The notes beneath the pieces are model-generated. The model saw nothing but the letters and a program-made list of their open reading frames with translations, did no database searches and had not been told where the DNA came from. From Fragilariopsis cylindrus CCMP1102 (Eukaryota; Bacillariophyta; Bacillariophyceae; Bacillariales; Bacillariaceae), in assembly GCA_900095095.1 (NCBI GenBank), contig FMBT01000572.1:1-46811 (forward strand): a DNA stretch of 46,811 bases. The letters are read 5' to 3'. Below, piece after piece: positions 33,315 through 43,758 of the stretch (the first letter of the stretch is position 1; each line of letters begins with the position of its first letter). The translations under genes and the position numbers were made by a program.

Positions 33315-34328
33315 TTATTTTCTCGCAGCAGCTCTCCTCTCTCTCTCAATGCTCCATTCATCTTTGTGGACGTTACCATATGAAGCAAGAGCAACGGAGT
33401 ATTCTTTCTTGGTAACAAGCTTGAGCTTGTAGCATGTGGCAATCTGTTTCAAAGAATCAGTACATCCAGCAGCTGCCGCTAACAACCAATGCCTACTTCC
33501 TAATCGATAATTACACTTGTTCCATTTGTCAGCACCAATAATGTGTCGAGCAATAATGTTTCCTTTCTTGACAGCCTTCTGTAGATAGTCCGCTGCCATT
33601 GCCATATCTGTTGGTACTATTTTACCGTCTTTGTAGTGCATGGCAGCTCTTGAACCTGCGGCTGAATTACCCATTTTGGCAGCACGAAGACACAAATCAA
33701 ATGCCATTTGTGGATCCTCTGGTAGACCATGTTTGCCAAAACGGTACCATTGGGAGGCCATATTAATTGCAAAAATATCATTCATCTCCATTCGTTTCTT
33801 CAAAAGGATAACACATTCTTCATCTGATGATGGACCCGGTTCTCTACAGAAAGCACAGCACGGATCTAATCCCCTCTCACGAGTGGCCCGAACATTTTCT
33901 TGAAAACAACCGCCACATATTGAATTCCCGCAACATGCCATATATATACTCGCGCATTCATCGATTGGAAGTGGAAGTGTACAGATAGGACAATCATCTT
34001 CCGGTGGAATGGGCTGGAACAATTCATCGTCATCGTCATCGTCACAATCAGAGTCGTCATTCTTCTCTTTTTTATGATGATATTTTGTCGCTAATAATAT
34101 ATCTTTCATCGCCTCTCGTATAGCATGTGCGTCTTGCTGGCATTGATACTTATGATGCTTGCGATGAGCCTTTTGACAATCAACATCACAGTAATTCGAC
34201 GAACGACAAGCCGTGCACATTTTCAATGTGAATGGTTCAGCTTTTTTGTTGCAGGTGAAATTGGCACAACACGTCAACGCATTGATGAGAGTGCAATTAT
34301 TTGGAAGGAAAGAGCGTGTTGTTGTCAT
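33315..34328 (-). CDS. MYND finger, RING-like and Sel1-repeat protein
   Basis: A 337 aa protein with three parts. Residues 21-63 carry a MYND zinc finger (C21, C26, C38, C41, C47, C51, H59, C63), a protein-protein interaction module. Residues 113-161 form a second Cys-rich, RING-like finger (CPIC at 113-116, CCGNSICGGC at 132-141, CCAFC at 157-161). Residues 190-300 contain Sel1-like helical repeats (for example AFDLCLRAAKMGNSAAGSRA and AADYLQKAVKKGNIIARHII). The combination of MYND or RING fingers with Sel1 repeats is, from memory, a large expanded family in diatoms; a role in ubiquitin transfer or as an adaptor is inference. The start is the ATG at 34328; three codons upstream there is only a TTG. 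Probably cytosolic or nuclear, since no signal peptide is seen. Confidence 0.75.
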   Translation of the reverse strand: MTTTRSFLPNNCTLINALTCCANFTCNKKAEPFTLKMCTACRSSNYCDVDCQKAHRKHHKYQCQQDAHAIREAMKDILLATKYHHKKEKNDDSDCDDDDDDELFQPIPPEDDCPICTLPLPIDECASIYMACCGNSICGGCFQENVRATRERGLDPCCAFCREPGPSSDEECVILLKKRMEMNDIFAINMASQWYRFGKHGLPEDPQMAFDLCLRAAKMGNSAAGSRAAMHYKDGKIVPTDMAMAADYLQKAVKKGNIIARHIIGADKWNKCNYRLGSRHWLLAAAAGCTDSLKQIATCYKLKLVTKKEYSVALASYGNVHKDEWSIERERRAAARK

Positions 34329-34788
34329 CGTTGTCAAAGGTGTAATTATATTATTACTATCGTTCGATATTTCGTACAGCTTACGGTAGCGAAGGAAGTT
34401 ACATACTCAACTATTCTTCTTCTTCTTCTAGTTTATCTAGTATTATTTTAAACCCCAAAAAGTGTAACTGGTTATGATTTAAAAATTAGCATAGAGGGGG
34501 CCCCGAAAATAAAATTTATTAAGGGGACGCAAAAATTTATTTGGGACAAAATAGCCCCAAATGAATTCTCAATATAAAAACTAAATCATGCCCAAAATTT
34601 TACTAGTATTTGTTAGTGTAGTATATAATAACAACTTTAGCAAAGAGTAATTTTTTTGGAAAATTAAACTATGAAGTTTACAATTGACCTATTGGATGGA
34701 GAACTGTTGTATTCCTGGGTCTTGTTAGCCTACTGGTATCTCACAATGTAGGCTCACACACAGCACATATTTTAGGGATATAAAATGT
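34329..34788. other. Spacer at the left edge of the repeat island
   Basis: Holds the MYND gene promoter and then sequence unlike the gene regions, with G and C runs at 34495-34505. Bases 34576-34590 are one arm of a 15-nt inverted match whose partner lies at 37061-37075. Confidence 0.4.
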
Positions 34789-35860
34789 GTGTGTACACAC
34801 AACAAAATATCTCATTTGAAAGTGTTGCAAAGGACAACACCAGATGGGTTAGGTGCACTAGCATCCGCAAAGTGTCTTAGAACATTGTGCTTGCCTCCTA
34901 CAACTTTTCTGTCCATGTGGTTGCTGAATGAAATTCATTTCGCTGGTGTGGAAGGCACAAAAACAACAACACCATGATTTTTGATCAGAAATGAATACAA
35001 AATATCTCATTTGAAAGGGTTGCATAGGACAACACCAGATGGGACAGGTGCACAAGCATTCACGTAGTGTACTAGAACAATGTGTTTGCCTTCTACAACT
35101 TTTCTGTTCATGTGGTTGGGGAATAAAATTCGTTTTCCTGGTGTGGTAGGCACACAAAAAACAACAGGATTTTTGATCAGAAATGAATACAAAATATCTC
35201 ATTTGAAAGGATTGCAGACAACAACACCAGATGGGTGAGGTGCACAAGCATTCACATAGTGTACTAGAACATTGTGTTTGCCTCCTACAACTTTCCTGTT
35301 CGTGTGGTTGCAGAATGATATTCATTTCGCTGGTGTGGAAGGGACAACAACATGATTTTTGGTCAGAAATGAATACAAAATATCTCATTTGAAAGGGTTG
35401 CATAGGACAAAACCAGATGGGTCAGGTGCACAAGCATTCACATAGTGTATTAGAACATGGTGTTTACCTCCTGCTACAACTTTTCTGTTCCTGCGGTTGA
35501 GGAATAAAATTCCTTTTGCTGGTGTGGTAGGCACATAAGAAACAACAGGATTTTTGGTCAGAAATGAATACAAAATATCTCATTTGAAAGGATTGCAGAC
35601 AACAATACCAGATGGGCCGGGTGCACTAACATCCACACAGTGTACTAGAACATTATGTGTGCCTCCTACTACTTTTATCTCCCTATGGTTGTGGAATTAA
35701 ATTCATTACGCAATGGCAGGCATGCAAACAACATGATTTTTGATCAGAAATAATGAACAACAAAAAATCTCATTTGAAACGGTTACAGAGGACAACACCA
35801 GGTAGGTGGGTGCACAAACATCCACATAGTGTACTTAGTGTTTATTGTGTTTTCCTCCTA
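34789..35860. repeat. Satellite of about 190 bp units, six tandem copies in alternating types
   Basis: The anchor CAAAATATCTCATTTGAAAG (degenerate in the last unit) recurs at 34803, 34998, 35190, 35376, 35571 and 35761, giving unit lengths of 195, 192, 186, 195 and 190. Units 2 and 4 share details (TTGCATAGGACA, GTAGGCACA, AACAACAGGATTTTTG), while units 1, 3 and 5 resemble each other in their second half (ATTTCGCTGGTGTGGAAG or ACATGATTTTTG), so the array looks like a roughly 380-bp two-unit higher-order repeat that decays to the right. The minus strand is open across several units (34858-35403, 181 codons, Cys-rich), but two minus frames are open, so coding is doubtful. Confidence 0.85.
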
Positions 35861-37166
35861 CCATGAGTGGTGGTTCATCATCACTTGACTAAGGTAATTC
35901 TAATTGGTATCATACTATTTATCTCACAACAATTCTCCAGTGGAGTTTGGTGAATAATAAGATGAATAACTTCTCCTTAGGTTATAGAACCAGCATGGTG
36001 CACCAATATACCACCCAGTCATCCATTCCATACCCATAGGGGTTGAGCCAAGGATTATGACCCCTCATACTTACCTTATTCTTACCTCCAGAACACAAAC
36101 ATTGCATTTTTGGCCAACATGTCATATTTCCGTGCCCAAAAGTACCATTCAGAAATAGGTTGTCAAAACAACAAAAAAGGAATTTGACCACTGTTTCAAC
36201 ACCCATATACCTTCCATATATTCATATGGTCAAAATACACCAACAATGCTTGGAACATTTGCCATATTGGTGGTGTGGTGGGGCGGGGAACAATAGAATA
36301 GACATAAAATGGCCCAAAATGCACAGGTTGCAAAAATATTTGAGATGCTACTGCGCCCATACCAGGTGTGCTGAGTCCCAAATAAAATAGCTAGGCATCA
36401 ACCTAATTTATAAAGGTTTTGGATTATACCATTGTTCTAAATAATAATACGTATATTTGGGGTGCCACAGGTCAAAACCCACCGCTATTAAAACACAATT
36501 TCTCTAAGTGCCAAGTGCACGTGTAATCAAGGCCATGATGCACCATCAATGCAGACCTAATAACCTTGAAATTCTTTATGGAGCTCAACATTATACCTAT
36601 GGGTATAAGATCCAACTATTGTTTAGGGCTCTAGGGAGGTTAGGAAGGCGCCAGGGTGTGCTAAGCCCCCAAAAGGGTCATTTAGGCCCCAAAACAGTTT
36701 TTCCCCCTCTAGCGCCCACATCAGCATGGTCCTGCCCAAAGCTCGCCAAGTTTATATTCCCTTTGGTGTATATGGTCAACCCCATCTGCTTACTTTGGGA
36801 CAATTCATCTTTTTGAGTGTGTACTAGGTCACATACCCCCCCCCCCCCCAAATGGGTCATTTTCCTATGTCCTAGGCTGTATCACACCCTTTACCACCTT
36901 CCAGTGTGAAGAACACATATCTAGCGCCCCAAAATCTAGTCCAGGTATCCACCCTATGCACATTAAGCTCAGATTATACCATCTGATTGGGACTTTATAT
37001 ATGCTAGGATGGGTTAGAATGCCAGAAAGAGGAGTGGTACAGGTAGCAAGTACCACAGGACATGATTTAGTTTTTTGTGTTATTTAAAATAAAAACTAAA
37101 TAAGTACAAGTCTTTCCTTTGACGAGAAGTTAAAGTGTTAATATTTGCACAAAAGTCTTAGTGTTT
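35861..37166. other. Unassigned island sequence, possibly an old mobile element
   Basis: About 1.3 kb with no coding signal. Word use differs from the rest of the window: CCCCAAAA and GGCCC runs are common, and there is a run of 14 C at 36836-36849. Bases 37061-37075 (CATGATTTAGTTTTT) are the reverse complement of 34576-34590, which may mark the ends of a 2.5-kb element. Confidence 0.35.
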
Positions 37167-37499
37167 TTAATTACCAATTACTACCGGAATTGTTTCTGAA
37201 TTATAAAAGACAAAGAAGAACAAAACACAATGAGTGGCTGTGGTTCTGCTTCTGCAGAAGCTTTGGGTCCTAAAATTCAAAGCTTTTACTTGTTGTTGGA
37301 ACTTTCCTAGATTTTGATTCACGTGGTCTCTCAGGTAAAGCCCTAAAAATGCATTGGTTACAACAAACGAGTATTTTATTGATTTTGGTGCCATAATGCC
37401 TTTGTCATTCAGTTGTCGAAACAGTAGCAACATCAACCTTGAGTCCGAGGAACGCATTAGACTACCATGACTATCTCCAGTCAAGCAGATCCAGGTGTT
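37167..37499 (-). other. Unidentified open frame inside the repeat island
   Basis: About 105 codons on the minus strand are open and have a mixed, protein-like composition (for example TGDSHGSLMRSSDSRLMLLL and NAFLGLYLRDHVNQNLGKF). There is no ATG at its beginning and I recognise no family. It may be the remains of a mobile-element protein, or chance. Confidence 0.25.
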
Positions 37500-38151
37500 A
37501 AGATAAAGTGAGAGGAAGGAATATCCTTGTGTTACTGCTGTCTAGTATTGTGTTTTGTACTGTCTAATTGAATGAGCTGTTAGTGTATTGTGCAGCGGTT
37601 TGCTGTGAAGAACTCAGCACCAGGCAAGTGGGACAAGAAGGTATCCCAGCTTTGAGACTAGAGTTATTAGTTATTAAAGATTGTTTTCAATAACTTATGA
37701 GGCTGTGAGCTATTTCTCTAATTCTACTGGCTAATCAGGTTGCTTTGGGTTGTTATTTCTGTCCATTCATTCATTCTGGTATGATGTAAGCAAAGATTGC
37801 CCCTGTATATAGGCGAACTTGGGACAAATAATTGTATTTTGGGTTCTTAATAGTGGTGACACGCGCTGGTCAGGTAATCGTGCCCACTATTAGTGAGGAT
37901 ATCAACATTGGATAGGGAATAGAATGAAAGCATTTCTAGATCCCACTAGTTCTACCAGCAGTTCTGCTCCTCCTCCTATCATTGGTGCACCTCCAGTCAG
38001 TACCACCAACAAGAAGGATGATGACAAAATACTAACTAATTTTAAAGAAGCCAACAAGATCTTAGAAACTCATTACAATGTCATAACTGATGATGCTTTG
38101 TTCTATTGTGATTGGAATAGAACAGCAAAGTGCAATGGCTGGTCAGGATGA
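37496..38151 (+). mobile_element. Possible LTR and gag start of a Copia-like retrotransposon remnant
   Basis: From 37496 (TGTTAAGATAAAG) to about 37850 the sequence looks like a long terminal repeat, followed at 37854 by TGGTGACACGCG, which could be a primer-binding site pairing with a tRNA CCA end. An ATG frame of 75 codons (37924-38151) follows at the spacing expected for gag, with a Pro/Ser/Thr-rich start and an ordered helix (FKEANKILETHYN). No polymerase or second LTR follows, so it would be a truncated copy. This is inferred from layout only. Confidence 0.3.
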
Positions 38152-38740
38152 TCAACCCGCTATTCCTCCATACAAGTTTACATCCTACAAACAAACAAAA
38201 TCTGAAATGTTTGCGCAAATAATATTACTATTATTTCTGTCTCCCACTTTTTGTTATGTTTACAGATCCGCACCGTGGAACTATTCAATTATCTGACCTG
38301 TAGTTCTTCTCTCTTTTTGTTCCTACTGTAATTTGACAAAAGACTATTCCCTAGAGTATTTGTATTTATGCAAGTCATATTCTGACATCATCTTTCCTCT
38401 TTTACAACAATTTGAACAGCATTTATATGCTCTCATGCATATTATACATATATACACTCACATACATACCATGTGTACCCTCTCACTCGCATTTTCCTGT
38501 TCAATAGACTATTGGCACCAGACAGAATCATTATCATTATCATGATCATGATTATCAGCACCAGCACCAGCAAAACAGCAGGCAGCAATGACACGAGAAG
38601 CAAAAGAAGACAAGCAAATGATAGATTAACTACTACTACTCTAGTATTGCAATAGGACTATAAAAAAAACAGACAGTTTGTTCGATTCTCAATTTTATAC
38701 TTCTTTATTACTTACACTCCTAAGTTGAAGTAGGACTACG
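38152..38740. other. Intergenic spacer
   Basis: About 590 bases, AT-rich, with a TACTGTA at 38334 and a CAGCACCAG repeat near 38556-38571. It contains the 3' region of the methyltransferase gene. No gene recognised. Confidence 0.45.
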
Positions 38741-39928
38741 TTAATCTACTGTACCTGAACTTGTCCGTGTAATAGCAAATATACCAAATTGTCGTGAACA
38801 TGTATTATATTCTGTATCAAATAAATGTTCCGCTAATTTTTCATATTGAAAACCAGCTTGAATTAATTTTTGAAAAAATATTGGTTTGGTATCATTCATT
38901 GTGATACCAATTAATGATACCGTTGGAATTATACTAGCAGTTGATGACTTTGAACTTGAACTTTGACTTGAACTAAATTCTTTTAATGCATCAATTAATG
39001 GTTCATGTAAATAATCACGATATGCAACATCACTACCGATAATTAAATCAAAATGGTTATCTTTATTTGTATTCGTACTTGTATTTGCATTTACATTTGC
39101 ATTTGCATTTGCATTCGTACTTGCATTTGCATTTGTATTTGATATATTGTATGTATCATCTTCTGAGGATGATACATCATCAGTATCAGTACTACTAACA
39201 GTAGTAGCCCCATTATTACTGAAATCATAATCTTTATTACCCCATAAATATTCTTTTACACAAGCAATATTTTGAATATCATATGAAATATCAGCAGATG
39301 ATGACGACGACGACGACGACGATGCAGAATTGCGTCGTGAACGTTCTAATATTTGTGGTAATATACGTTTTAAATTGGAATCAATGGTATCTTTCATTAA
39401 TTGTAAATGTTCTTTTGTATCTGTTACAACAATTTCAATTCCTGGCCAATTCAAATTCACATCATTGTTGTTGTTCAAGCTATTCTCATCATTGTTGTTG
39501 TTCAAGTTATTTTCATTGTTATTCTCATTTTCGTCGTTATTATTCATATTTGCTGTAGCAACCGCAACAGCAACAACTAAACAAACACTTAAAAAACCAT
39601 TCCCAGAACCTAATTCAAGTACACGTAATGGACGACGACGATTTTTATTATCGTCATCATCATCATCACCACCACCTTCTACTTCATTATTATTATTCTG
39701 TCTTATACGTTTGATTTGTTGTAAAAAATGTGGACTTGTTATAAAATATTTTGCCAAGGCTGATCCAGTGGTCCATAATCCACCACCAATACCGGAATCC
39801 CAATTTTCATTTAGATATATATCATATCCGCTGTCATTATTATCTTCTTCGTGAGGCGATGACGATGAGATATCGAACTGTAAATTTGCCGGAACAGTCA
39901 GTATAGGAGTTGCGCTTGTGCTTGTCAT
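38741..39928 (-). CDS. METTL21-like protein-lysine methyltransferase
   Basis: A 395 aa seven-beta-strand methyltransferase of the family that includes METTL21-type protein-lysine methyltransferases; it should use S-adenosylmethionine, and the target protein is unknown. Motif I VLELGSGNG is at 103-111, preceded by the family feature GGGLWTTGSALAKYF (48-62). An acidic post-I residue lies in IVVTDTKEHL. The motif IIGSDVAYRDYL near 297-308 corresponds to the DxxY signature of the family (D300, Y303). Low-complexity inserts rich in Asn, Asp, Ser and Asn-Ala repeats separate the conserved blocks, expanding it from the usual 220-280 aa. ATG start; uninterrupted frame, no intron. Likely cytosolic. 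A TACTGTA falls across its last codons (38747). Confidence 0.8.
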   Translation of the reverse strand: MTSTSATPILTVPANLQFDISSSSPHEEDNNDSGYDIYLNENWDSGIGGGLWTTGSALAKYFITSPHFLQQIKRIRQNNNNEVEGGGDDDDDDNKNRRRPLRVLELGSGNGFLSVCLVVAVAVATANMNNNDENENNNENNLNNNNDENSLNNNNDVNLNWPGIEIVVTDTKEHLQLMKDTIDSNLKRILPQILERSRRNSASSSSSSSSSADISYDIQNIACVKEYLWGNKDYDFSNNGATTVSSTDTDDVSSSEDDTYNISNTNANASTNANANANVNANTSTNTNKDNHFDLIIGSDVAYRDYLHEPLIDALKEFSSSQSSSSKSSTASIIPTVSLIGITMNDTKPIFFQKLIQAGFQYEKLAEHLFDTEYNTCSRQFGIFAITRTSSGTVD

Positions 39929-42900
39929 TCTTGTTAAATCTTAGAGGATGGATTTGATTTTGATTTTGATTTTGATTGTTTAGGTAGGTAGGTAGGTAGG
40001 TAGGTAGGTAGGGAGACAGACTATTGTATTATAATACAGTGGGTATCGTGACGCGATTGGAAGTGGGAAAAAGTGTTCTTTTTTAGCTTGGCTGTGCGAG
40101 GCTTCGTTCGTGTCCGCCTTTATTTGTCATATGGTGAATGTACTATTCTTTTTGTTTTTGTTATCAGCCATTGCTGTCTTATTGTCGTCGTTCCGTTGTC
40201 GTTGATGTCAAATAAATCTTTGATTTGGATTTGCTGTTGGATTGATATTGATTGATTGATAATTGATTCACTAATGCGATAGTCGATTTTAGTCGCGCGT
40301 AAACTGTCCTCGTGCGATTTTGATTATTAGTTTTTAAAGAAAAAATCCACTATCGACTGACTCATCGAACCGATGATTGTTGATTTTGAATTAATGGTTG
40401 ATTTGGATTGATTGATTGGCTGATATTGATTCACTAACTAATGATTAATGCAATCGATTTATTGTCACGTGCAAGAATTGTCCTCACCCAGGACCAATCA
40501 ATCCACACTTCTGTCCATCTGTCCACAAAATAGAGACGCGAAATTCAATAAATCAATAAAAATTGGAAGTCTCCTCTACCAAGTGCCTGCAGTAAAGAGA
40601 CTGTAGCACTTCGCTTCGTTCGGATGAAGATGAACTTGAAGAGATTTGAAAGTATATATTATTAATATCATAGGTATTAATTTTGTATATAATTTAAGTT
40701 ATACCATAAATAGTGTGTACTATGGCAAAACCACATTGTAAAATAAAGATATATTGTTTTTTCGTAGAGTTGAAGATGATTTTTTCTAAATAATATCAAC
40801 ATCAAAAAAAGGAAAATGACTTCTTCAACGAATTGTAAGAAAAAGAGAACGAGAAGAGTCAAGTTCCGTCATTTACTCATACATAGAATTTGTTTATAGC
40901 GCTTAATGAATTGTTTTTAAAGATTTGTGTCGATGAGCATGAATCAAGCGACGTGATATGGGATGGTAGGAACACGCACGGCGTTTCGATTCAATTTTCG
41001 TCGATGTCATTGTACACATACGCCTAATTCAATATGAAAATTGGTTTCGATGGGCATAGCTACATGGGGAATGGATTGGAAACACGCGACTAAGAAAAGA
41101 TGTCGCACGGCGTTACGTCTATACCTCTACTACGTCGTCATATTAGTTGGGTCATTCCCAAAAAAGTCATGCAGTTTTTTGTGAATTGTAGTCTTTAAAA
41201 AAAATTAACCTATAGTAATGTCCAACGTCGACGTCATCCTCGTAGTCGCCATCGCTGGATTTAGCATCAACAGTTCCCAGTACCGTATATAAATTAGGTA
41301 ATGCATGTAAGTCTTATGAGATCGCCGCCGGGCTACTTGGGGATGATTTAAGATTCAACTTTGAACCTCGTCACACACGGAGAGGGAAAATCTATGTACA
41401 TTGTACAGCAAAGCGAAGAGTCTTTTTATTAAAAATCACATCTTTGGCAGAGCACAAAATCATACAAAAAGTACGTTATACGTTGAACGGATTGTGTGTG
41501 TGTTTTTTCTATTACCCACACTCCTCTCACAATTTTTTTTCAACTACTCATTACGATAGTTTAATTGTATACGGTAAAGAAAAAAGAAGGACCTAAAAGT
41601 CTATCGAACAGTATCCTCACATTGCATCGATCTCCTACAAAATGTAAGTACTACTACTACTGTTATATTGTGTCGTTCGTTCGTTGCTATGTTATGTTAT
41701 GATGCGTCTTTTGTCCTTTGGTGTCGTATATCGTATGAAGCTTTTATAAAGTTGCGGGGTTATAATTAAATAAATGATCATCATGGCTGTGATGTTAGTG
41801 AGCAGCCTTCAAAACAACAACAACAACAACAAATTAAATATAATATAATAATACTGTAACAAACAAGAGGACGTCAATCGACTACCGTATTCAATTAGAT
41901 ACAAGACACCGTCGTGTAACAATATTATGACTGTACGAACCTTCAATTAAATAATGAGTACAAACATAAATATACGAAGCAGCACCAGTAGCAGCAGCAT
42001 CCTACCGCCACACACATAAAGTGCTTGCGCTCCAGTCCCTACAATTCTTCGGTCATCATAACCTAAAATCAACTTTGATGTAGACAGACACCATTATTAT
42101 GAGTAACCACCAGCAAGAAGAAGAAAATTGACGCCAAAGGGCGGGACGAACAAACGAGAAATTAATTATCACAAGCAAGACAAGGAATGTATTACCGGTA
42201 ATGCATCAACTTTTACCTTCTACATTTTATAAAACAAGTTATATCAACACCGTCGTGTCGTGTCCGTTCCGCCAACAACAGCAACACAACAATGTACTTA
42301 GTTCGTACACACTCTTGTGTACATGTATGTGTGACTGTACACGACAAAGAAATGGCATTTCCGATCGATTTTCTATTTGTCGTCGTGCAATATATTCAAG
42401 ACCCCAAGATTATATAGACAGAAATGGCATATTAACCCCCACCAATATTCCACGACGACCGACCGACCGACCTGTCCGGATCACATACTGTAGCAACATG
42501 CAGCAAAAAACATCACCCCAAAATGATTTGATGTACAGTACTCTTCATTATCTGGCACAACATCATCAACATCATCAACAACAACAACAAAATGGTCGAT
42601 CTAATTAATGTGTGGGTGTGATTGAATCATTCATTAACTATGACTATATCTTGTGACGTCTCACACATCCTACCAATGGTATTGGTGTATAATTTCATGA
42701 ATACATCAAATTAAGAAATGAATACGAATTGGTATGCTACGGTATGATGTTAGTTTGTAGTCTATTGATACGTTACGTTACGTTACGTTACTTTAATATC
42801 GTTTCATTATGCTGCACCTATTAGATGTTACTACTACTGCTACTACTACTAACGAGAACAGCAATAACAGTATAACAACATCATCACGATACCATACGAT

Positions 42901-43758
42901 ATCCTTCCCTTTACGTACACATTTTACTTTTGTGCTTATGTGGGATTGTACACGACGAAGATCGGAAATTCGGAATTCATTTGTCTTGACGGTAGTCTCG
43001 TCGTTCAATAACAATACCATTCAATAACAATACCGACCGATCTAGTAAAGGATCAACATCGTCGTGATACGTTTACGTGATTTTGTATCACCTACCCTAC
43101 ATTTTGGTTATTTGGTCAGTTGCATCATGGTAGATACGTATGTGTGCGTGCACAACAAATGAAATTGGTATATACTGTATCTATATGAATTAAGAACAGA
43201 TTTTACTAATGATACATTCAACTTTCGTCATGATACGTAATCTGGTATCACCCAATTCGTTTGGTTGATTGGTTGCATGATGATAGATACGTATGTGCGT
43301 GCGAGTGCATTAACAACAAATTTTAATGATAAATGCAACGTTACGTTACGTTACATTTGTTTCGTTATTGTTCACACATCTACATACATACCCCACCAAC
43401 AATAAAATGATAACAACAACATACCATTGAATATTAACAGCAAGCGTTATGTTACGTTGATTATTTCCGTTGATTGTTTCACTTATGGTACACTATCACT
43501 ATGCTAACAACAACAACAACACAACAATATATCTTAGATTACGGTTATATTTATCATAACGTACATCACTACTTCGTCAAGCTGCCTTTGTATTACTTAT
43601 TATATCTCCAATCTGAATATTATGTGCGATATCCTTTACTCACATTACTGTATTTTATCTTTTTTCTGTCCTTCATCTATTTTTAATCTCCTTGTCTTCT
43701 TCAATCCATTTGTTAACTGAAGAACAAACCAACAACAGCCACCACATTGTTAACCATA
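39929..43758. other. Gene-poor region with microsatellites and diverged direct repeats
   Basis: 3.8 kb without a credible protein gene. Contents: an AGGT microsatellite at about 39981-40013, just upstream of the methyltransferase ATG; two imperfect copies of a TTGATTCACTAA-containing block (about 40240-40340 and 40410-40490); an isolated ATG split by GTAAGT at 41641-41648 that could be a first exon; GTTAC repeats at 42772-42796 and 43338-43357; and a diverged direct repeat at about 43077-43165 and 43236-43320 sharing ATAGATACGTATGTG or close variants. TACWGTA heptamers are at 41852, 42486, 42534, 43173 and 43646. A 135-codon open frame at 42201-42608 is Gln/His-rich and not convincing. Confidence 0.5.

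Noticed and set aside
34858-35403. 181-codon Cys-rich minus-strand frame in the satellite
   Set aside because: It is the satellite unit read through; a second minus frame over the same units is also open, so openness is not evidence of coding. Kept only as part of the repeat.
36836-36849. Run of 14 C, considered as a contig join or structural signal
   Set aside because: A simple homopolymer; without read data it cannot be told from ordinary slippage.
42201-42608. 135-codon plus-strand frame
   Set aside because: Gln/His-rich, no domain, and it lies in a region of short repeats; composition looks non-coding.
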